From Clostridia bacterium (lineage in GTDB: Bacteria; Bacillota; Clostridia; TANB77; CAG-508): 36,059 nt of DNA. Made by a program: the position numbers and the translations under genes. The stretch lies in assembly GCA_022798895.1 (NCBI GenBank), contig JAAWNJ010000012.1, positions 1-36,059 of the forward strand, written 5' to 3'. Numbering within the stretch: the stretch's first letter is position 1; every line of letters starts with the position of its first letter. The notes beneath the pieces are model-generated. The model did not search any database and was not told the origin of the DNA. It saw nothing but the letters and a program-made list of their open reading frames with translations. Of this stretch, positions 7,893-15,868 are shown piece by piece.

Positions 7893-7924
7893 GTTGGTTA
7901 GATGTACGCCCCTTAACTGGCGCT
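7890..7924 (+). repeat. Second, shorter copy of the GTCAGTTWAGGG palindrome
   Basis: GTTGGTTAG and CTTAACTGGC arms around ATGTACGCC. It abuts the 79-nt palindrome and its imperfect pairs are again G.U-compatible on the plus strand. Confidence 0.55.
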
Positions 7925-7940
7925 TGAAACAATTTATTGT

Positions 7941-7968
7941 ATAAAATTTGTAAAATTGACCATAATAA
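7941..7968 (+). promoter_or_regulatory. Possible sporulation (sigma-E-like) promoter for the coat genes
   Basis: ATA (7941-7943), 17 nt, then CATAATAA (7961-7968), loosely like the mother-cell sigma-E pattern. No good sigma-A promoter is visible in front of the coat-like genes. Weak evidence. Confidence 0.2.
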
Positions 7969-8002
7969 CACTAAATATTTTAAAGAAAGGATGTAAGAAA
8001 TT

Positions 8003-8191
8003 ATGCCAGATTTAAATCAAGTAGAATTACAAAATCTAAGACATTTAATAGGAGCACACGAAACTGCTTACCAAAAATTAAACACATTTTCATCACAAGC
8101 CGTAGACCCACAAATTAAGCAAATGTTTGCAAAATCAGCACAAGATGCACTTAACACAAAACAAAAACTATTATCATTTTTAAATAATTAA
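8003..8191 (+). CDS. Small spore-coat-like helical protein, 62 aa
   Basis: 62 aa, apparently all-helical (NLRHLIGAHETAYQKLN...), resembling the N-terminal part of the ferritin-like helical proteins that accompany CotF-type coat proteins in Clostridia. The start has an SD (AAAGGATG) ten bases upstream. The neighbouring gene 18 nt downstream is a CotF-like protein, so the two probably form an operon expressed during sporulation. It has no signal peptide, cysteine or catalytic motif. The functional call rests on resemblance and context; a general small structural protein is the alternative. Confidence 0.7.
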   Translation: MPDLNQVELQNLRHLIGAHETAYQKLNTFSSQAVDPQIKQMFAKSAQDALNTKQKLLSFLNN

Positions 8192-8209
8192 AATTAAGGA
8201 GGAAATTTT

Positions 8210-8455
8210 ATGGACGAAAAAACAATGGTTAATGATATTTTAGGCAGTGTAAAAGCTGATTTAACAGCTTATCAAACTGCTATATCAGAAGCAGAAAATA
8301 TGCAATTAAGACAAACTTTACAACAAATCAGAAATGGAGATGAAAGTTTCCAATATGAGTTATTTAAAGTAGCACAAACAAAAGGATATTATCAACCAGC
8401 ACAAAAGGCAACTGTTACGGAAATACAAACTGTAAAGACAGAATTAGAACAATAA
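8210..8455 (+). CDS. CotF-family spore coat-like protein, 81 aa
   Basis: 81 aa. It has the helix-turn pattern of the Coat_F family: an N-terminal helix (DILGSVKADLTAYQTAISEA), a conserved LRQTL...RNGDESFQYELF segment, and the characteristic K-GYYQPA motif near the C-terminus. Such proteins are made in the mother cell and become part of the spore coat. It has an excellent SD (AAGGAGG) and follows the 62-aa gene by 18 nt. The length is that of the single-domain version. Confidence in the family is good; the role in the coat is inferred from the family. Confidence 0.8.
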   Translation: MDEKTMVNDILGSVKADLTAYQTAISEAENMQLRQTLQQIRNGDESFQYELFKVAQTKGYYQPAQKATVTEIQTVKTELEQ

Positions 8456-8526
8456 ATTTTTGATAAGCACTTGCCAAATTTTTAAATTTGCGATAGAATA
8501 AGAACGTAAATTTAAAAAGTGAGGAG

Positions 8527-9543
8527 TTGTTTATCATTAACGCTTTCAAAAAGTGCTTAACGTACTTTAGAACCACAATTAAATATACTTTTCTAGTAAT
8601 TATTTCTATATTTCTCATTATTACAGCAGTAGCAGTATTCTATAAGCCTACTTATGCAGTTTCCGTAAATGGAGAATTAGTAGGATATACAGAAAACAAA
8701 AGTCAATTGCAAGCAAGAATCAATGATTATATGGAAGGAAATACAGAAGAAGATGTTGCATTTGCACAAATTGATTCAGTTCCTGAATATACATTATGCT
8801 TGCTAAAAAAGGATATTACTGCTAATGATGAGGAAATTTATAACAAAGTAACTGAAAATGGTACAAAATATTATAAATATTATGCTATAACAGATGACAA
8901 AAAAGAAAAAGTTTATGTAGAAACTTTTGAAGAAGCAGAAAAAGTCATAGCAGAGTTAAAAAAGAAAAAAAGTAAAAACCAAAAAGAAGTAGGAATTGTA
9001 GAGAAATATGATACTGAACTAAAAAAATTCACTTCAGTAGAAAAATGTGTATCAAAACTATATGAAGCACCACCAAAGAAGACTACAACTACTACTTATA
9101 TGGCTTCTAACACTAATTATACACAATCTGTTTCGGGTGGAAATGTAACAGGTTCCTCTAGTAGCAAAGTAAATCTTGGGGTAGCACTAATTAGACCAAT
9201 ATCAGGAATCATAACAACACGTTTTGGAAGTAGAGGATATGGTCATAGAGGGCTAGATGTAGCTGCACCTTCAGGAACACCAATTAAAGCAGCAGCAGGT
9301 GGAACAGTTACAACAGCTGGTTGGAACAATTCTTATGGATATATGCTAATTGTATCACATGGCAATGGCGTACAAACAGTATATGCACATTGTAGCCAAT
9401 TAATAGCTAAAAGTGGGCAATCAGTTGCACAAGGGCAAGTAATTGGAAAAGTAGGTTCAACAGGATATTCAACAGGACCACACTTACATTTCGAAATAAG
9501 AGTAAATGGAGTATTACAAGACCCACAAAATTATATCTATTAA
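8527..9543 (+). CDS. Membrane-anchored M23 (LytM-type) metallopeptidase
   Basis: About 335 aa. One N-terminal membrane helix (YTFLVIISIFLIITAVAVFY) is followed by an extracellular region, a Thr/Ser/Asn-rich linker (about residues 180-210) and a C-terminal LytM domain. Zinc and catalytic residues are visible: GHRGLDVA (H and D), YAHC and HLHFE. It should cleave peptide cross-links in peptidoglycan, perhaps in sporulation given the preceding coat genes. Start problem: the frame has a TAG at 8494, and from there to the membrane helix the only standard start is TTG 8527, which directly abuts the SD GAGGAG (8521-8526). ATC 8533 or ATT 8536 are better spaced. The next ATG lies after the membrane segment. 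A repeat-type terminator follows. Confidence 0.9.
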   Translation: MFIINAFKKCLTYFRTTIKYTFLVIISIFLIITAVAVFYKPTYAVSVNGELVGYTENKSQLQARINDYMEGNTEEDVAFAQIDSVPEYTLCLLKKDITANDEEIYNKVTENGTKYYKYYAITDDKKEKVYVETFEEAEKVIAELKKKKSKNQKEVGIVEKYDTELKKFTSVEKCVSKLYEAPPKKTTTTTYMASNTNYTQSVSGGNVTGSSSSKVNLGVALIRPISGIITTRFGSRGYGHRGLDVAAPSGTPIKAAAGGTVTTAGWNNSYGYMLIVSHGNGVQTVYAHCSQLIAKSGQSVAQGQVIGKVGSTGYSTGPHLHFEIRVNGVLQDPQNYIY

Positions 9544-9549
9544 AATAAA

Positions 9550-9589
9550 ATGTCAGTTTAGGGATGTACCTTAAACTGGCATCTTTTTT
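9550..9589 (+). terminator. Terminator built from the dispersed GTCAGTTTAGGG palindrome
   Basis: Arms 9550-9563 and 9569-9582 form a 14-bp stem (12 Watson-Crick, 2 G.U on plus-strand RNA) with loop ATGTA, followed by CTTTTTTA. It ends the M23 gene, and its end touches the convergent XRE gene. Confidence 0.75.
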
Positions 9590-9824
9590 ATAAATGTATA
9601 TTATTTAAATCTAAATCCAAAATGTCTTTTATTGCAATCAGTTCATAATCACGAATAAGTCTATTTCCAGCTTCAATCTTAGAAATATCATTTTTTCCAA
9701 TATTAACTCCCAATATTTGCATTTTCGAAGCCAATTTATTCTGAGACATCTTTTTAACTTTCCTATTTTGAGCAATTAAATTCCCTAAGAGATTAGATTT
9801 TTCTTTGTATTTATTAGATTTCAT
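9588..9824 (-). CDS. Small XRE-family helix-turn-helix regulator, 78 aa
   Basis: 78 aa, essentially one Cro/cI-type DNA-binding domain: IAQNRKVKKMSQNKLASKM is the first helix-turn-helix half, and NDISKIEAGNRLIRDYEL carries the typical ISKIE...R motif after the recognition helix. The start has an SD (AAAGGTGG) about seven bases upstream on the minus strand. It is divergent from the pilin-like gene at 9979, and the 154-nt gap contains three TGACA-type repeats, one of them on the -35 box of the plus-strand promoter. The obvious model is a repressor of the divergent gene and of itself. No ligand domain is present, so the inducing signal is unknown. Confidence 0.85.
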   Translation of the reverse strand: MKSNKYKEKSNLLGNLIAQNRKVKKMSQNKLASKMQILGVNIGKNDISKIEAGNRLIRDYELIAIKDILDLDLNNIHL

Positions 9825-9845
9825 TTATAATACCACCTTTTTTGT

Positions 9846-9950
9846 TGACATCTCATTAGAATTAATAATAATACTTTTATTAATTATATTGACACTTCAT
9901 TAGAAGAATGCTAATATTATATTAAATGAAATGACACTTCATTAATGTCA
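9846..9950. promoter_or_regulatory. Three spaced operator-like repeats between XRE gene and pilin-like gene
   Basis: TGACATCTCATTAGAA (9846-9861), TGACACTTCATTAGAA (9890-9905) and TGACACTTCATTA (9932-9944, continuing to TGTCA at 9950). Spacings are 44 and 42 bp, close to four helical turns, so all sites face the same side of the DNA. They are probable binding sites for the adjacent XRE protein. Confidence 0.6.
9889..9917 (+). promoter_or_regulatory. Promoter of the pilin-like Ig/FGE-like gene
   Basis: TTGACA (9889-9894), 17-nt spacer, TAATAT (9912-9917). The second TGACA repeat begins within the -35 box, as expected for a repressible promoter. Confidence 0.6.
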
Positions 9951-9978
9951 TAATGAAAATAGAAAGAAGGAGATACAA

Positions 9979-11808
9979 ATGGAGAAAACGAGAGGTGTTA
10001 CATTAGTTGCTTTAGTAGTAACAATTATTGTACTTTTGATTTTAGCAGGCATAACACTAGTGCATGTATGGGGGGATAACAGTATATTCAAACAAGCATC
10101 AGATGCGAAATTAGAAACAGAATTAACAAAGATAGAAGAAAGAGCAGGATTAATCTATTCAGATAAATGGTTAGAAAAGGTATCAAATAATTCAAACAAT
10201 AAACCAACCATGAAAGAGATAGTCGAAGAGTTAAGAAAAGATGATTATACTATTAAACAAGTGGCAATAAGTGGAAACGAGATAACAGGAATTTCTTTAG
10301 ATAGAGAAAGTATGAGCTTAGGAAAAGAAAAAACAGTTACAATAAAGGTAACATTAGAGAGTTTTGGGGAGTTATATACTTACTATGTTTTAGTAGAAGG
10401 AAAATATTATAAAATGAACTTTAATAGTAGAGCAGTAACCATAGATAGAGCAGAAAGTGATATCTCAGGAAATGTGGAAGAAAAAATCATATTAACAGCA
10501 ACAAGTGAAAATGAAGGAATAGCGACAGTTGTAACAAATAATGATAACAACACAATAGATGTAACAGCAAAAAGTATAGCAGGAACAGTAGACATTACAG
10601 TAACATATGGAAATTTTGAACCTAAAACATGTACAGTAAAAGTATGCGAAGTAACAACAGAGTTAGAAATAGCTTCAGTAAGAGCAAGAATAGCACAAGG
10701 AACAAACAGGTGGTTAGGTGCAGCAGCCAAACCAATAGATACAGCAAGTCAAGAATTCGAATGGAGTAGTAGTGATACAGAAATAGCAACAGTAGATAAT
10801 AAAGGAGTAGTAACAGCGAAAAAAGCAGGAACAACCATTATTACAGTAAAAACAACAGATGGAAGTAATTTAAGTAAAACATGTGAAGTAACAATAGTAG
10901 AAAATGTGCCAGATGTAGCAACCTTAACAGAATTCCAAACCGCGAATACAGTAGCAAAAGATAGTAATGGAAATTTAATTACAGTACCAGGAGATTTCAA
11001 AGTATTAACAGTAGAAGGAACCAAAGTAACAGATGGAATAGTGATTCAAGATAGAGAAGGAAATGAATTTGTATGGGTACCAATAGACTCTGTATCAACA
11101 GGAACCAGTAAAACAGCAGATGATATACGACTAGGAAGATATGAAGATTTTACAACAAAAAATGCAACAGGAAATTATGTACCAAAACAAGATGCAAATA
11201 ATTACACTCAAGAAGTGTCAATAGGTTCTCATATTAAGTATACTTTTATAGAAAGAAGGTACAATTTTGGAAATACAGCATCAAAAAATTTGGAGAATTT
11301 TGTAATGAGAACACAAAAAGATGGAGGATATTATTTGGGAAGATATGAAGTTAGCCAAGGGAATGATAATAAAGCAAAATCACAATATGATAAAGTGGTA
11401 TGGTCAGGTATTACTCAACCTGATGCAGCAAAAAATTGTAAAAATATGTATAATGGAAGTAACTATGTAGAAAGCGATTTAGTAAATTCATATGCATGGG
11501 ATACAACGATTATATTTATTCAAAACTATTCAAAAGGAAATAGTAATTATGCAAATAAGATATCTGTAAACCAAACTAAATTAAACACAGGAAGGGCTGG
11601 AGATAAGGTATGTAATATCAATGATATGGCTTCAAATTTCTTTGAATGGAGCACAGAGAACTGTACGCATCCTGACTTTTGTTGTGTCTTTAGAGGTGGC
11701 AGATATGGTACCCATGGTCCTACTCAAGGGCGTTGCTGGGATTATCCTAAGAGCCCAACTGAAATGCCCGCCTTTAGATCTTTAATCTATACTCTCGAGG
11801 TAAAATAA
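9979..11808 (+). CDS. Secreted pilin-like protein with Ig-like (Big_2) and FGE/C-type-lectin-like domains
   Basis: 609 aa. The N-terminus resembles a prepilin leader: short basic stretch, Gly, then a ~20-residue hydrophobic helix (TRGVTLVALVVTIIVLLIL); the Glu at position 5 of mature type IV pilins is absent. About residues 140-305 hold two bacterial Ig-like domains (SSSDTEIATVDNKGVVTAKKA is a Big_2 signature). The rest resembles formylglycine-generating-enzyme/C-type-lectin folds: GYYLGRYEVSQ, NDMASNFFEWS, CVFRGGRYGTHGP, and a terminal PAFRSLIY. Probably surface-exposed binding, not catalysis. Strong SD (AGAAGGAG). The last ~200 nt are visibly richer in G+C and use different codons from the rest, as in diversified or transferred segments. 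It is likely controlled by the divergent XRE protein. Confidence 0.85.
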   Translation: MEKTRGVTLVALVVTIIVLLILAGITLVHVWGDNSIFKQASDAKLETELTKIEERAGLIYSDKWLEKVSNNSNNKPTMKEIVEELRKDDYTIKQVAISGNEITGISLDRESMSLGKEKTVTIKVTLESFGELYTYYVLVEGKYYKMNFNSRAVTIDRAESDISGNVEEKIILTATSENEGIATVVTNNDNNTIDVTAKSIAGTVDITVTYGNFEPKTCTVKVCEVTTELEIASVRARIAQGTNRWLGAAAKPIDTASQEFEWSSSDTEIATVDNKGVVTAKKAGTTIITVKTTDGSNLSKTCEVTIVENVPDVATLTEFQTANTVAKDSNGNLITVPGDFKVLTVEGTKVTDGIVIQDREGNEFVWVPIDSVSTGTSKTADDIRLGRYEDFTTKNATGNYVPKQDANNYTQEVSIGSHIKYTFIERRYNFGNTASKNLENFVMRTQKDGGYYLGRYEVSQGNDNKAKSQYDKVVWSGITQPDAAKNCKNMYNGSNYVESDLVNSYAWDTTIIFIQNYSKGNSNYANKISVNQTKLNTGRAGDKVCNINDMASNFFEWSTENCTHPDFCCVFRGGRYGTHGPTQGRCWDYPKSPTEMPAFRSLIYTLEVK

Positions 11809-11813
11809 AAAAA

Positions 11814-11860
11814 GAAAACTACATCACAAGTAACTAAAAGTAAAAGTGATGTAGTTTTTT
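11814..11860. terminator. Bidirectional terminator between the pilin-like gene and mecA
   Basis: AAAACTACATCAC/GTGATGTAGTTTT stem with an 18-nt loop. T-runs flank it in both directions, so it serves the convergent genes on both sides. Confidence 0.85.
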
Positions 11861-11873
11861 AGTTTATAATATT

Positions 11874-12503
11874 TTATTTTACAAAATGAGTTAATCCAAT
11901 TTCTAGAGCATTGTGTTTCATAATCAAATTTCCACATTCTAAAAGCTTGCTGCTATATACTTTTGAGTTTGTTACATACTTTGCAAACTCTGTAATTGCT
12001 GTGTAAAATCTTAATTTATTTACTACTTCACTATGTATACCATTCATCAATAAGTAATATTTCTCTTTATATTCATATAACATAATGGAATCTGCTATAT
12101 GTGTAATATCTTCTAATAAATTAGTTTCCTGCAAAAATTGAAGAAAAGAGCAGTAATCCTCAAAGTTAGAAAAAGCATAAACTGCCTGTGTAGAAGAAGG
12201 ATTTAAACTCTTTCTTTTAATCGTAAACTTCTTTTTAGGAAGTTTTGTTTTTTCTTCAGGAACTTCTTTGGTAATTGTAAAAACAAAGCTTGTATCAGCC
12301 ATTGCTAAGGCCTCTATTTTCAGATTATAGTTTCCTGGATCAAAGCCTGTTTCTTTTTTTGCTTCTTCTAACATATCCAGTAAAATATCCTGTGATTCAA
12401 TGGAATTAGACATAAATACATGAAAATCAATTTCTTTCTCAGCCAAATCCTGAATACTTAAAGTAATGCGTATTTTATTTTCACTTAGTTTTTCAAACTT
12501 CAT
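11874..12503 (-). CDS. mecA: Adaptor protein MecA
   Basis: 209 aa. The N-terminal domain (MKFEKLSENKIRITLSIQDL) matches the substrate-binding part of MecA, followed by a charged linker (residues ~80-95) and the C-terminal domain that docks on ClpC (EDYCSFLQFLQE...YYLLMN). In Bacillus, MecA delivers targets such as ComK to ClpCP for degradation and assembles the ClpC hexamer. The length agrees with the family (~210-220 aa). SD TTTGGAGG precedes the ATG. It is transcribed against the neighbouring plus-strand genes; the minus-strand TATAAT at 12543-12538 is its probable -10. Confidence 0.9.
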   Translation of the reverse strand: MKFEKLSENKIRITLSIQDLAEKEIDFHVFMSNSIESQDILLDMLEEAKKETGFDPGNYNLKIEALAMADTSFVFTITKEVPEEKTKLPKKKFTIKRKSLNPSSTQAVYAFSNFEDYCSFLQFLQETNLLEDITHIADSIMLYEYKEKYYLLMNGIHSEVVNKLRFYTAITEFAKYVTNSKVYSSKLLECGNLIMKHNALEIGLTHFVK

Positions 12504-12537
12504 TAGGTCGCCTCCAAATATATTTAATATTATATAT

Positions 12538-12566
12538 ATTATACTATGTTTCCTTTCAAAATGAAA
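12538..12566 (-). promoter_or_regulatory. Probable mecA promoter (good -10, weak -35)
   Basis: Minus-strand TATAAT (12543-12538), 35 nt upstream of the mecA ATG. The -35 position (TTTCAT) is poor, which suggests activator dependence or a different true -35. Overlapping GTTTC/GAAAC and TTTCA/TGAAA inverted repeats lie at the -35 region. Confidence 0.35.
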
Positions 12567-12648
12567 CCAACAATTTATGGAAATTTTCTAAGCCCTAGGA
12601 ACTTATTTACGAAGTAAAGCAAGTGGCATAGATATGTTAACTACATGA

Positions 12649-12698
12649 GCGTAAGCCAGTTATGGCTAAGTTACGCAAATTAATAAATTCATTAATTT
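12649..12698. repeat. Two adjacent inverted repeats in the mecA/DUF4321 gap
   Basis: The 361-nt gene-free stretch 12504-12864 contains GCGTAA-GCC-AGTTAT-GGC-TAAG-TTACGC (12649-12676) and, directly after it, AAATTAAT-AAATTC-ATTAATTT (12677-12698). Around them (12595-12676) the sequence is less AT-rich than the flanks. I see no ORF, tRNA or known riboswitch; the rest of the gap is plain AT-rich DNA. Confidence 0.5.
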
Positions 12699-12864
12699 AC
12701 ATTATTAAGTATAGTAATCATAACATAATCAAAATAAAAAGAAAATAGTTTTTTACAAAAATATTATAAAATAATAGATGAATATCTTGAAAAAAAAGCC
12801 ATTTGCATATATAATACACATGCAAAAGAAAACTGAAAAAGAGGGAACACTAAGGAGGAAATAT

Positions 12865-13122
12865 ATGGCAATGAAAGAAAAAAACATATGGATTTTAATA
12901 TTATTTCTATTATGTGGAATAGTAGTAGGAGGATTATTAGGAGAATTAGCTTCTAAGGTTCCTTACTTATCATGGCTAGCTTATGGAGAAGAATTTGGAT
13001 TAGCCACACCAATAGAATTAAACTTAAATGTAATTAAATTAACATTTGGATTAATGCTCAAAATCAATATATCAAGTATTATAGGAATTGTTTTAGCAAT
13101 TTTTATTTATAAAAAAGTATAG
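12865..13122 (+). CDS. DUF4321-like small membrane protein, 85 aa
   Basis: The track begins at 12778, but the ATG at 12865 has a perfect SD (AAGGAGG) five bases upstream and gives a sensible 85-aa protein; the preceding 29 codons look non-coding. It has two membrane helices (IWILILFLLCGIVVGGLLG and INISSIIGIVLAIFIY) with a short loop containing PYLSWLAYGEEFG. This matches the small DUF4321 proteins commonly found just before radC-mreBCD in Clostridia. The function is unknown; the position suggests a link to cell shape or division. Confidence 0.8.
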   Translation: MAMKEKNIWILILFLLCGIVVGGLLGELASKVPYLSWLAYGEEFGLATPIELNLNVIKLTFGLMLKINISSIIGIVLAIFIYKKV

Positions 13123-13196
13123 TTACAAAATCTAAAAATTTTATTTCAAAAAATGATTAATAGGGGGCAACTAAATAAAGAAAGGAAGGACGAAAG

Positions 13197-13916
13197 ATGC
13201 CTATCAAAATGAAAGAACTCCCTATTTCAGAAAGACCTTATGAAAAATTAGAAATGTATGGAGCACATACATTATCCAATGCAGAGTTACTAGCGATTAT
13301 AATAAAAAATGGAACAAAGGAAGAAAGCTCAGTTACCCTAGCACAGAAAATACTTTCACTAGGAAAAAATGAAAATTGTACACAAGACAATTTAACATTT
13401 TTACAAGAACTATCCATAGAAGAATTTATGAAAATAAAAGGAATCGGCAAAGTAAAAGCAATTCAGCTAAAAGCCACTTGTGAACTCGCTAAACGTATTT
13501 CAAAACCAATAGAAAACATCAAAACTAAGATAAAAACACCACAAGATATTGTAAATTTACTTATGGACGAATTAAAAAATGAAAAAAGAGAAGTAGTGAA
13601 AGTAATTATTCTAAATTCTCACAATATTATCCTAAAAATACAAACGATTTCACAAGGCGGAACTAACTCCGTACAAGTAGATACCAAAGATATATTAATG
13701 GAGGCAGTAAGATCTGGCGCTCCTAAAATTATTATGGTCCATAATCATCCAAGTGGAGAAACCAATCCAAGTAAAGCAGATATAGAATTTACACAAAAAC
13801 TACAAAAAGCAACTAAAGTATTTGGAATAGAGCTGTTAGACCATATTATAATTGGGTATAATGAGTATACAAGTATCAAATCTTATTTATTAGAACAAGA
13901 ATTGAAAAAGAGATAG
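13197..13916 (+). CDS. radC: RadC/MPN-JAB domain protein
   Basis: 239 aa. An N-terminal UPF0758 helix-hairpin-helix part (SERPYEKLEMYGAHTLSNAELLA; FMKIKGIGKVKAIQLKA) is followed by the MPN/JAB metalloprotease-like domain with intact metal motif HNHPSGETNPSKAD. The original DNA-repair assignment of radC is doubtful; the protein is conserved but its biochemical role is unclear. The start ATG has an SD (AAGGAAGG) six bases upstream; ATG 13209 is a less likely alternative. It precedes mreB by 55 nt, the classical Firmicute order radC-mreB-mreC-mreD. A small CCTAC/GTAGG hairpin lies in the gap. Confidence 0.95.
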   Translation: MPIKMKELPISERPYEKLEMYGAHTLSNAELLAIIIKNGTKEESSVTLAQKILSLGKNENCTQDNLTFLQELSIEEFMKIKGIGKVKAIQLKATCELAKRISKPIENIKTKIKTPQDIVNLLMDELKNEKREVVKVIILNSHNIILKIQTISQGGTNSVQVDTKDILMEAVRSGAPKIIMVHNHPSGETNPSKADIEFTQKLQKATKVFGIELLDHIIIGYNEYTSIKSYLLEQELKKR

Positions 13917-13971
13917 AATAAGTAACCTACTAAAATGTAGGAACATTCTAAAAAAGGAAAGGAAGAAAGCT

Positions 13972-15003
13972 ATGAAATTGGCAGGTTTTAGTTCAAAAGA
14001 TATTGGAGTAGATTTAGGGACAGCCAATATTATTGTTACCATAAAAGGAAAGGGAATTGTTTTAAACGAACCTTCTGTTGTCGCACTTGAAAAAGGAAAT
14101 AACAATATCTTAGCAACAGGCAGTGAAGCAAAAGAAATGGTAGGTAGAACGCCAAAGGAAATTGATGCAATTAGACCATTACAAGACGGAGTTATCGCAG
14201 ATTTTACAGGAACACAATTGATGCTAAAAAGTATGTTACAAAGAGTATGTCAAAGACATAATGTTCATAAACCAAGAGTAGTAGTAGGTGTACCTTCGGG
14301 CATTACGGAAGTAGAAGAAAGAGCAGTAGAAGAATCTGTTATACAAGCAGGTGCAAGAGAAGTCTATTTAATAGAAGAGCCAATGGCAGCAGCAATTGGA
14401 GCAAACTTAGAAGTATCAGAACCAAGTGGAAATATTATCGTGGACATTGGTGGAGGTACAACAGAAGTTGCAGTTATTTCTTTAGGAGGAATTGTAGTAA
14501 GTAATTCCTTAAGAGTAGCAGGAGATGAAATTGATGAAGATATCATCAATTATGCAAAACATAGATTAAATATAGCGATAGGAGCAACCACTGCTGAAGA
14601 AATCAAAAAGCAAATAGGATGTGCTATACCACTGATGACAGAAGCAAACATGCAAGTAAGAGGGAGAGATTTAATTACAGGACTTCCTCAAACATTAACA
14701 GTGACATCTTCTCAAATTTATGAAGCAATGCATGACTCTGTTCAAAAAATTGTAGATATAGTAAAACAAACTTTAGAAAGAACACCACCAGAACTTGCTT
14801 CAGACATTATGGAAAGAGGAATTATTATAGCAGGTGGAGGAGCACTCATTAAAGGACTTGACACACTGATTGCTAAAGAAACAGAAATGCCAGTATATAT
14901 AGCAGAAAATCCACTAGAGTGTGTAGCAAGAGGTGCTGAGAAAACTTTAGAAGATTTAGAAAAACTAAGAGATGTTTTAATGAACTCCAGAAGAAAAAGA
15001 TAA
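13972..15003 (+). CDS. mreB: Rod-shape protein MreB (actin homologue)
   Basis: 343 aa, normal family length. Actin-fold nucleotide motifs are visible: phosphate-1 DIGVDLGTANIIV near the N-terminus, phosphate-2 NIIVDIGGGTTEVAVIS around residue 155, and the adenosine motif IIIAGGGALIKGLD around 282. MreB forms membrane-associated filaments that guide the elongasome (MreC, MreD, RodA, PBP2) inserting peptidoglycan into the side wall. The start has a good SD (GGAAGGAAGAAAG region). MreC follows after 18 nt, so it heads an operon with mreC and mreD. Confidence 0.97.
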   Translation: MKLAGFSSKDIGVDLGTANIIVTIKGKGIVLNEPSVVALEKGNNNILATGSEAKEMVGRTPKEIDAIRPLQDGVIADFTGTQLMLKSMLQRVCQRHNVHKPRVVVGVPSGITEVEERAVEESVIQAGAREVYLIEEPMAAAIGANLEVSEPSGNIIVDIGGGTTEVAVISLGGIVVSNSLRVAGDEIDEDIINYAKHRLNIAIGATTAEEIKKQIGCAIPLMTEANMQVRGRDLITGLPQTLTVTSSQIYEAMHDSVQKIVDIVKQTLERTPPELASDIMERGIIIAGGGALIKGLDTLIAKETEMPVYIAENPLECVARGAEKTLEDLEKLRDVLMNSRRKR

Positions 15004-15021
15004 TACAAAAGGAGTGTATCC

Positions 15022-15849
15022 ATGTATCGAAATAGAAAAACAGGAATGATAGGAATTATTATCACTACTCTCATTCTCATTTTAACTGTTATTTTATCTA
15101 ACATAGATGTACAAAAAATGTCTTATTTAGAAAATGCATTCAATAGTTTTGTTATGCCAATCCAAAATGGACTCACATATTTAAAAAACAAAATGGAAGG
15201 AAATAGCAGCTTTTTTACAGACATTAGCAAATTGCAAGATGAGAATGAAGAATTAAAAAGAAAAAACAGTGAATTAGAGCAGTCATTAAGAGAATTTGAA
15301 ATAGTCAAAGCAGAAAACGAAACTCTAAAAGAATATGTAGGTTTAAAGGACCAATATCAAGACTATCAAACAATACCAGCTTATATTATTAATAAGGATA
15401 TTACGAACTACAACCAAATGATTGTCATCAATGTAGGAGAAAAAGATGGTATAAAGCCAAACATGACAGTCATTGCTGACCAAGGATTAGTAGGATATGT
15501 TGTTTCTACCACACAAACAACAGCAAAAGTGCAAACTATTATTGATACAGCAAGCTCGGTTAGTTGTAATATTAGTACTTCTAGAGAGCCTATTATTGTA
15601 ACAGGTACACTAGAAAAGGTATCTACTCTAAAAGCTAGCTATATTCCAACAGATGCAGTCATATTAGAAAATGATAAAATAGAAACTTCAGGAATAGGTG
15701 GAATCTATCCAAAAGGAATTTCCATTGGAACAATTAAAGAAATTGTTAATACCAAAAATATTACAGATCGTTATGCTTATGTAGAAACAGCAGTAGACTT
15801 TAAAAAGCTAGAAACAGTTTTAGTGATTACAAACAATAAAGCAAAATAA
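15022..15849 (+). CDS. mreC: Rod-shape protein MreC
   Basis: 275 aa. A cytoplasmic N-terminus, one membrane helix (GMIGIIITTLILILTVIL), a coiled coil at about residues 68-105 (KLQDENEELKRKNSELEQSL) and the beta-rich extracellular MreC domain (MIVINVGEKDGIKPNMTVI; ADQGLVGYV). MreC is the scaffold that activates PBP2 in the elongasome. SD AAAGGAG six bases before the ATG. It lies between mreB and mreD with short gaps. Confidence 0.95.
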   Translation: MYRNRKTGMIGIIITTLILILTVILSNIDVQKMSYLENAFNSFVMPIQNGLTYLKNKMEGNSSFFTDISKLQDENEELKRKNSELEQSLREFEIVKAENETLKEYVGLKDQYQDYQTIPAYIINKDITNYNQMIVINVGEKDGIKPNMTVIADQGLVGYVVSTTQTTAKVQTIIDTASSVSCNISTSREPIIVTGTLEKVSTLKASYIPTDAVILENDKIETSGIGGIYPKGISIGTIKEIVNTKNITDRYAYVETAVDFKKLETVLVITNNKAK

Positions 15850-15868
15850 AAGAAAGAAGGAGTAAGAC

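Noticed and set aside
12595-12676. tRNA-like or degenerate tRNA gene in the mecA/DUF4321 gap
   Set aside because: Stems do not form a cloverleaf, and no TTCGA-type T-loop or acceptor pairing was found.
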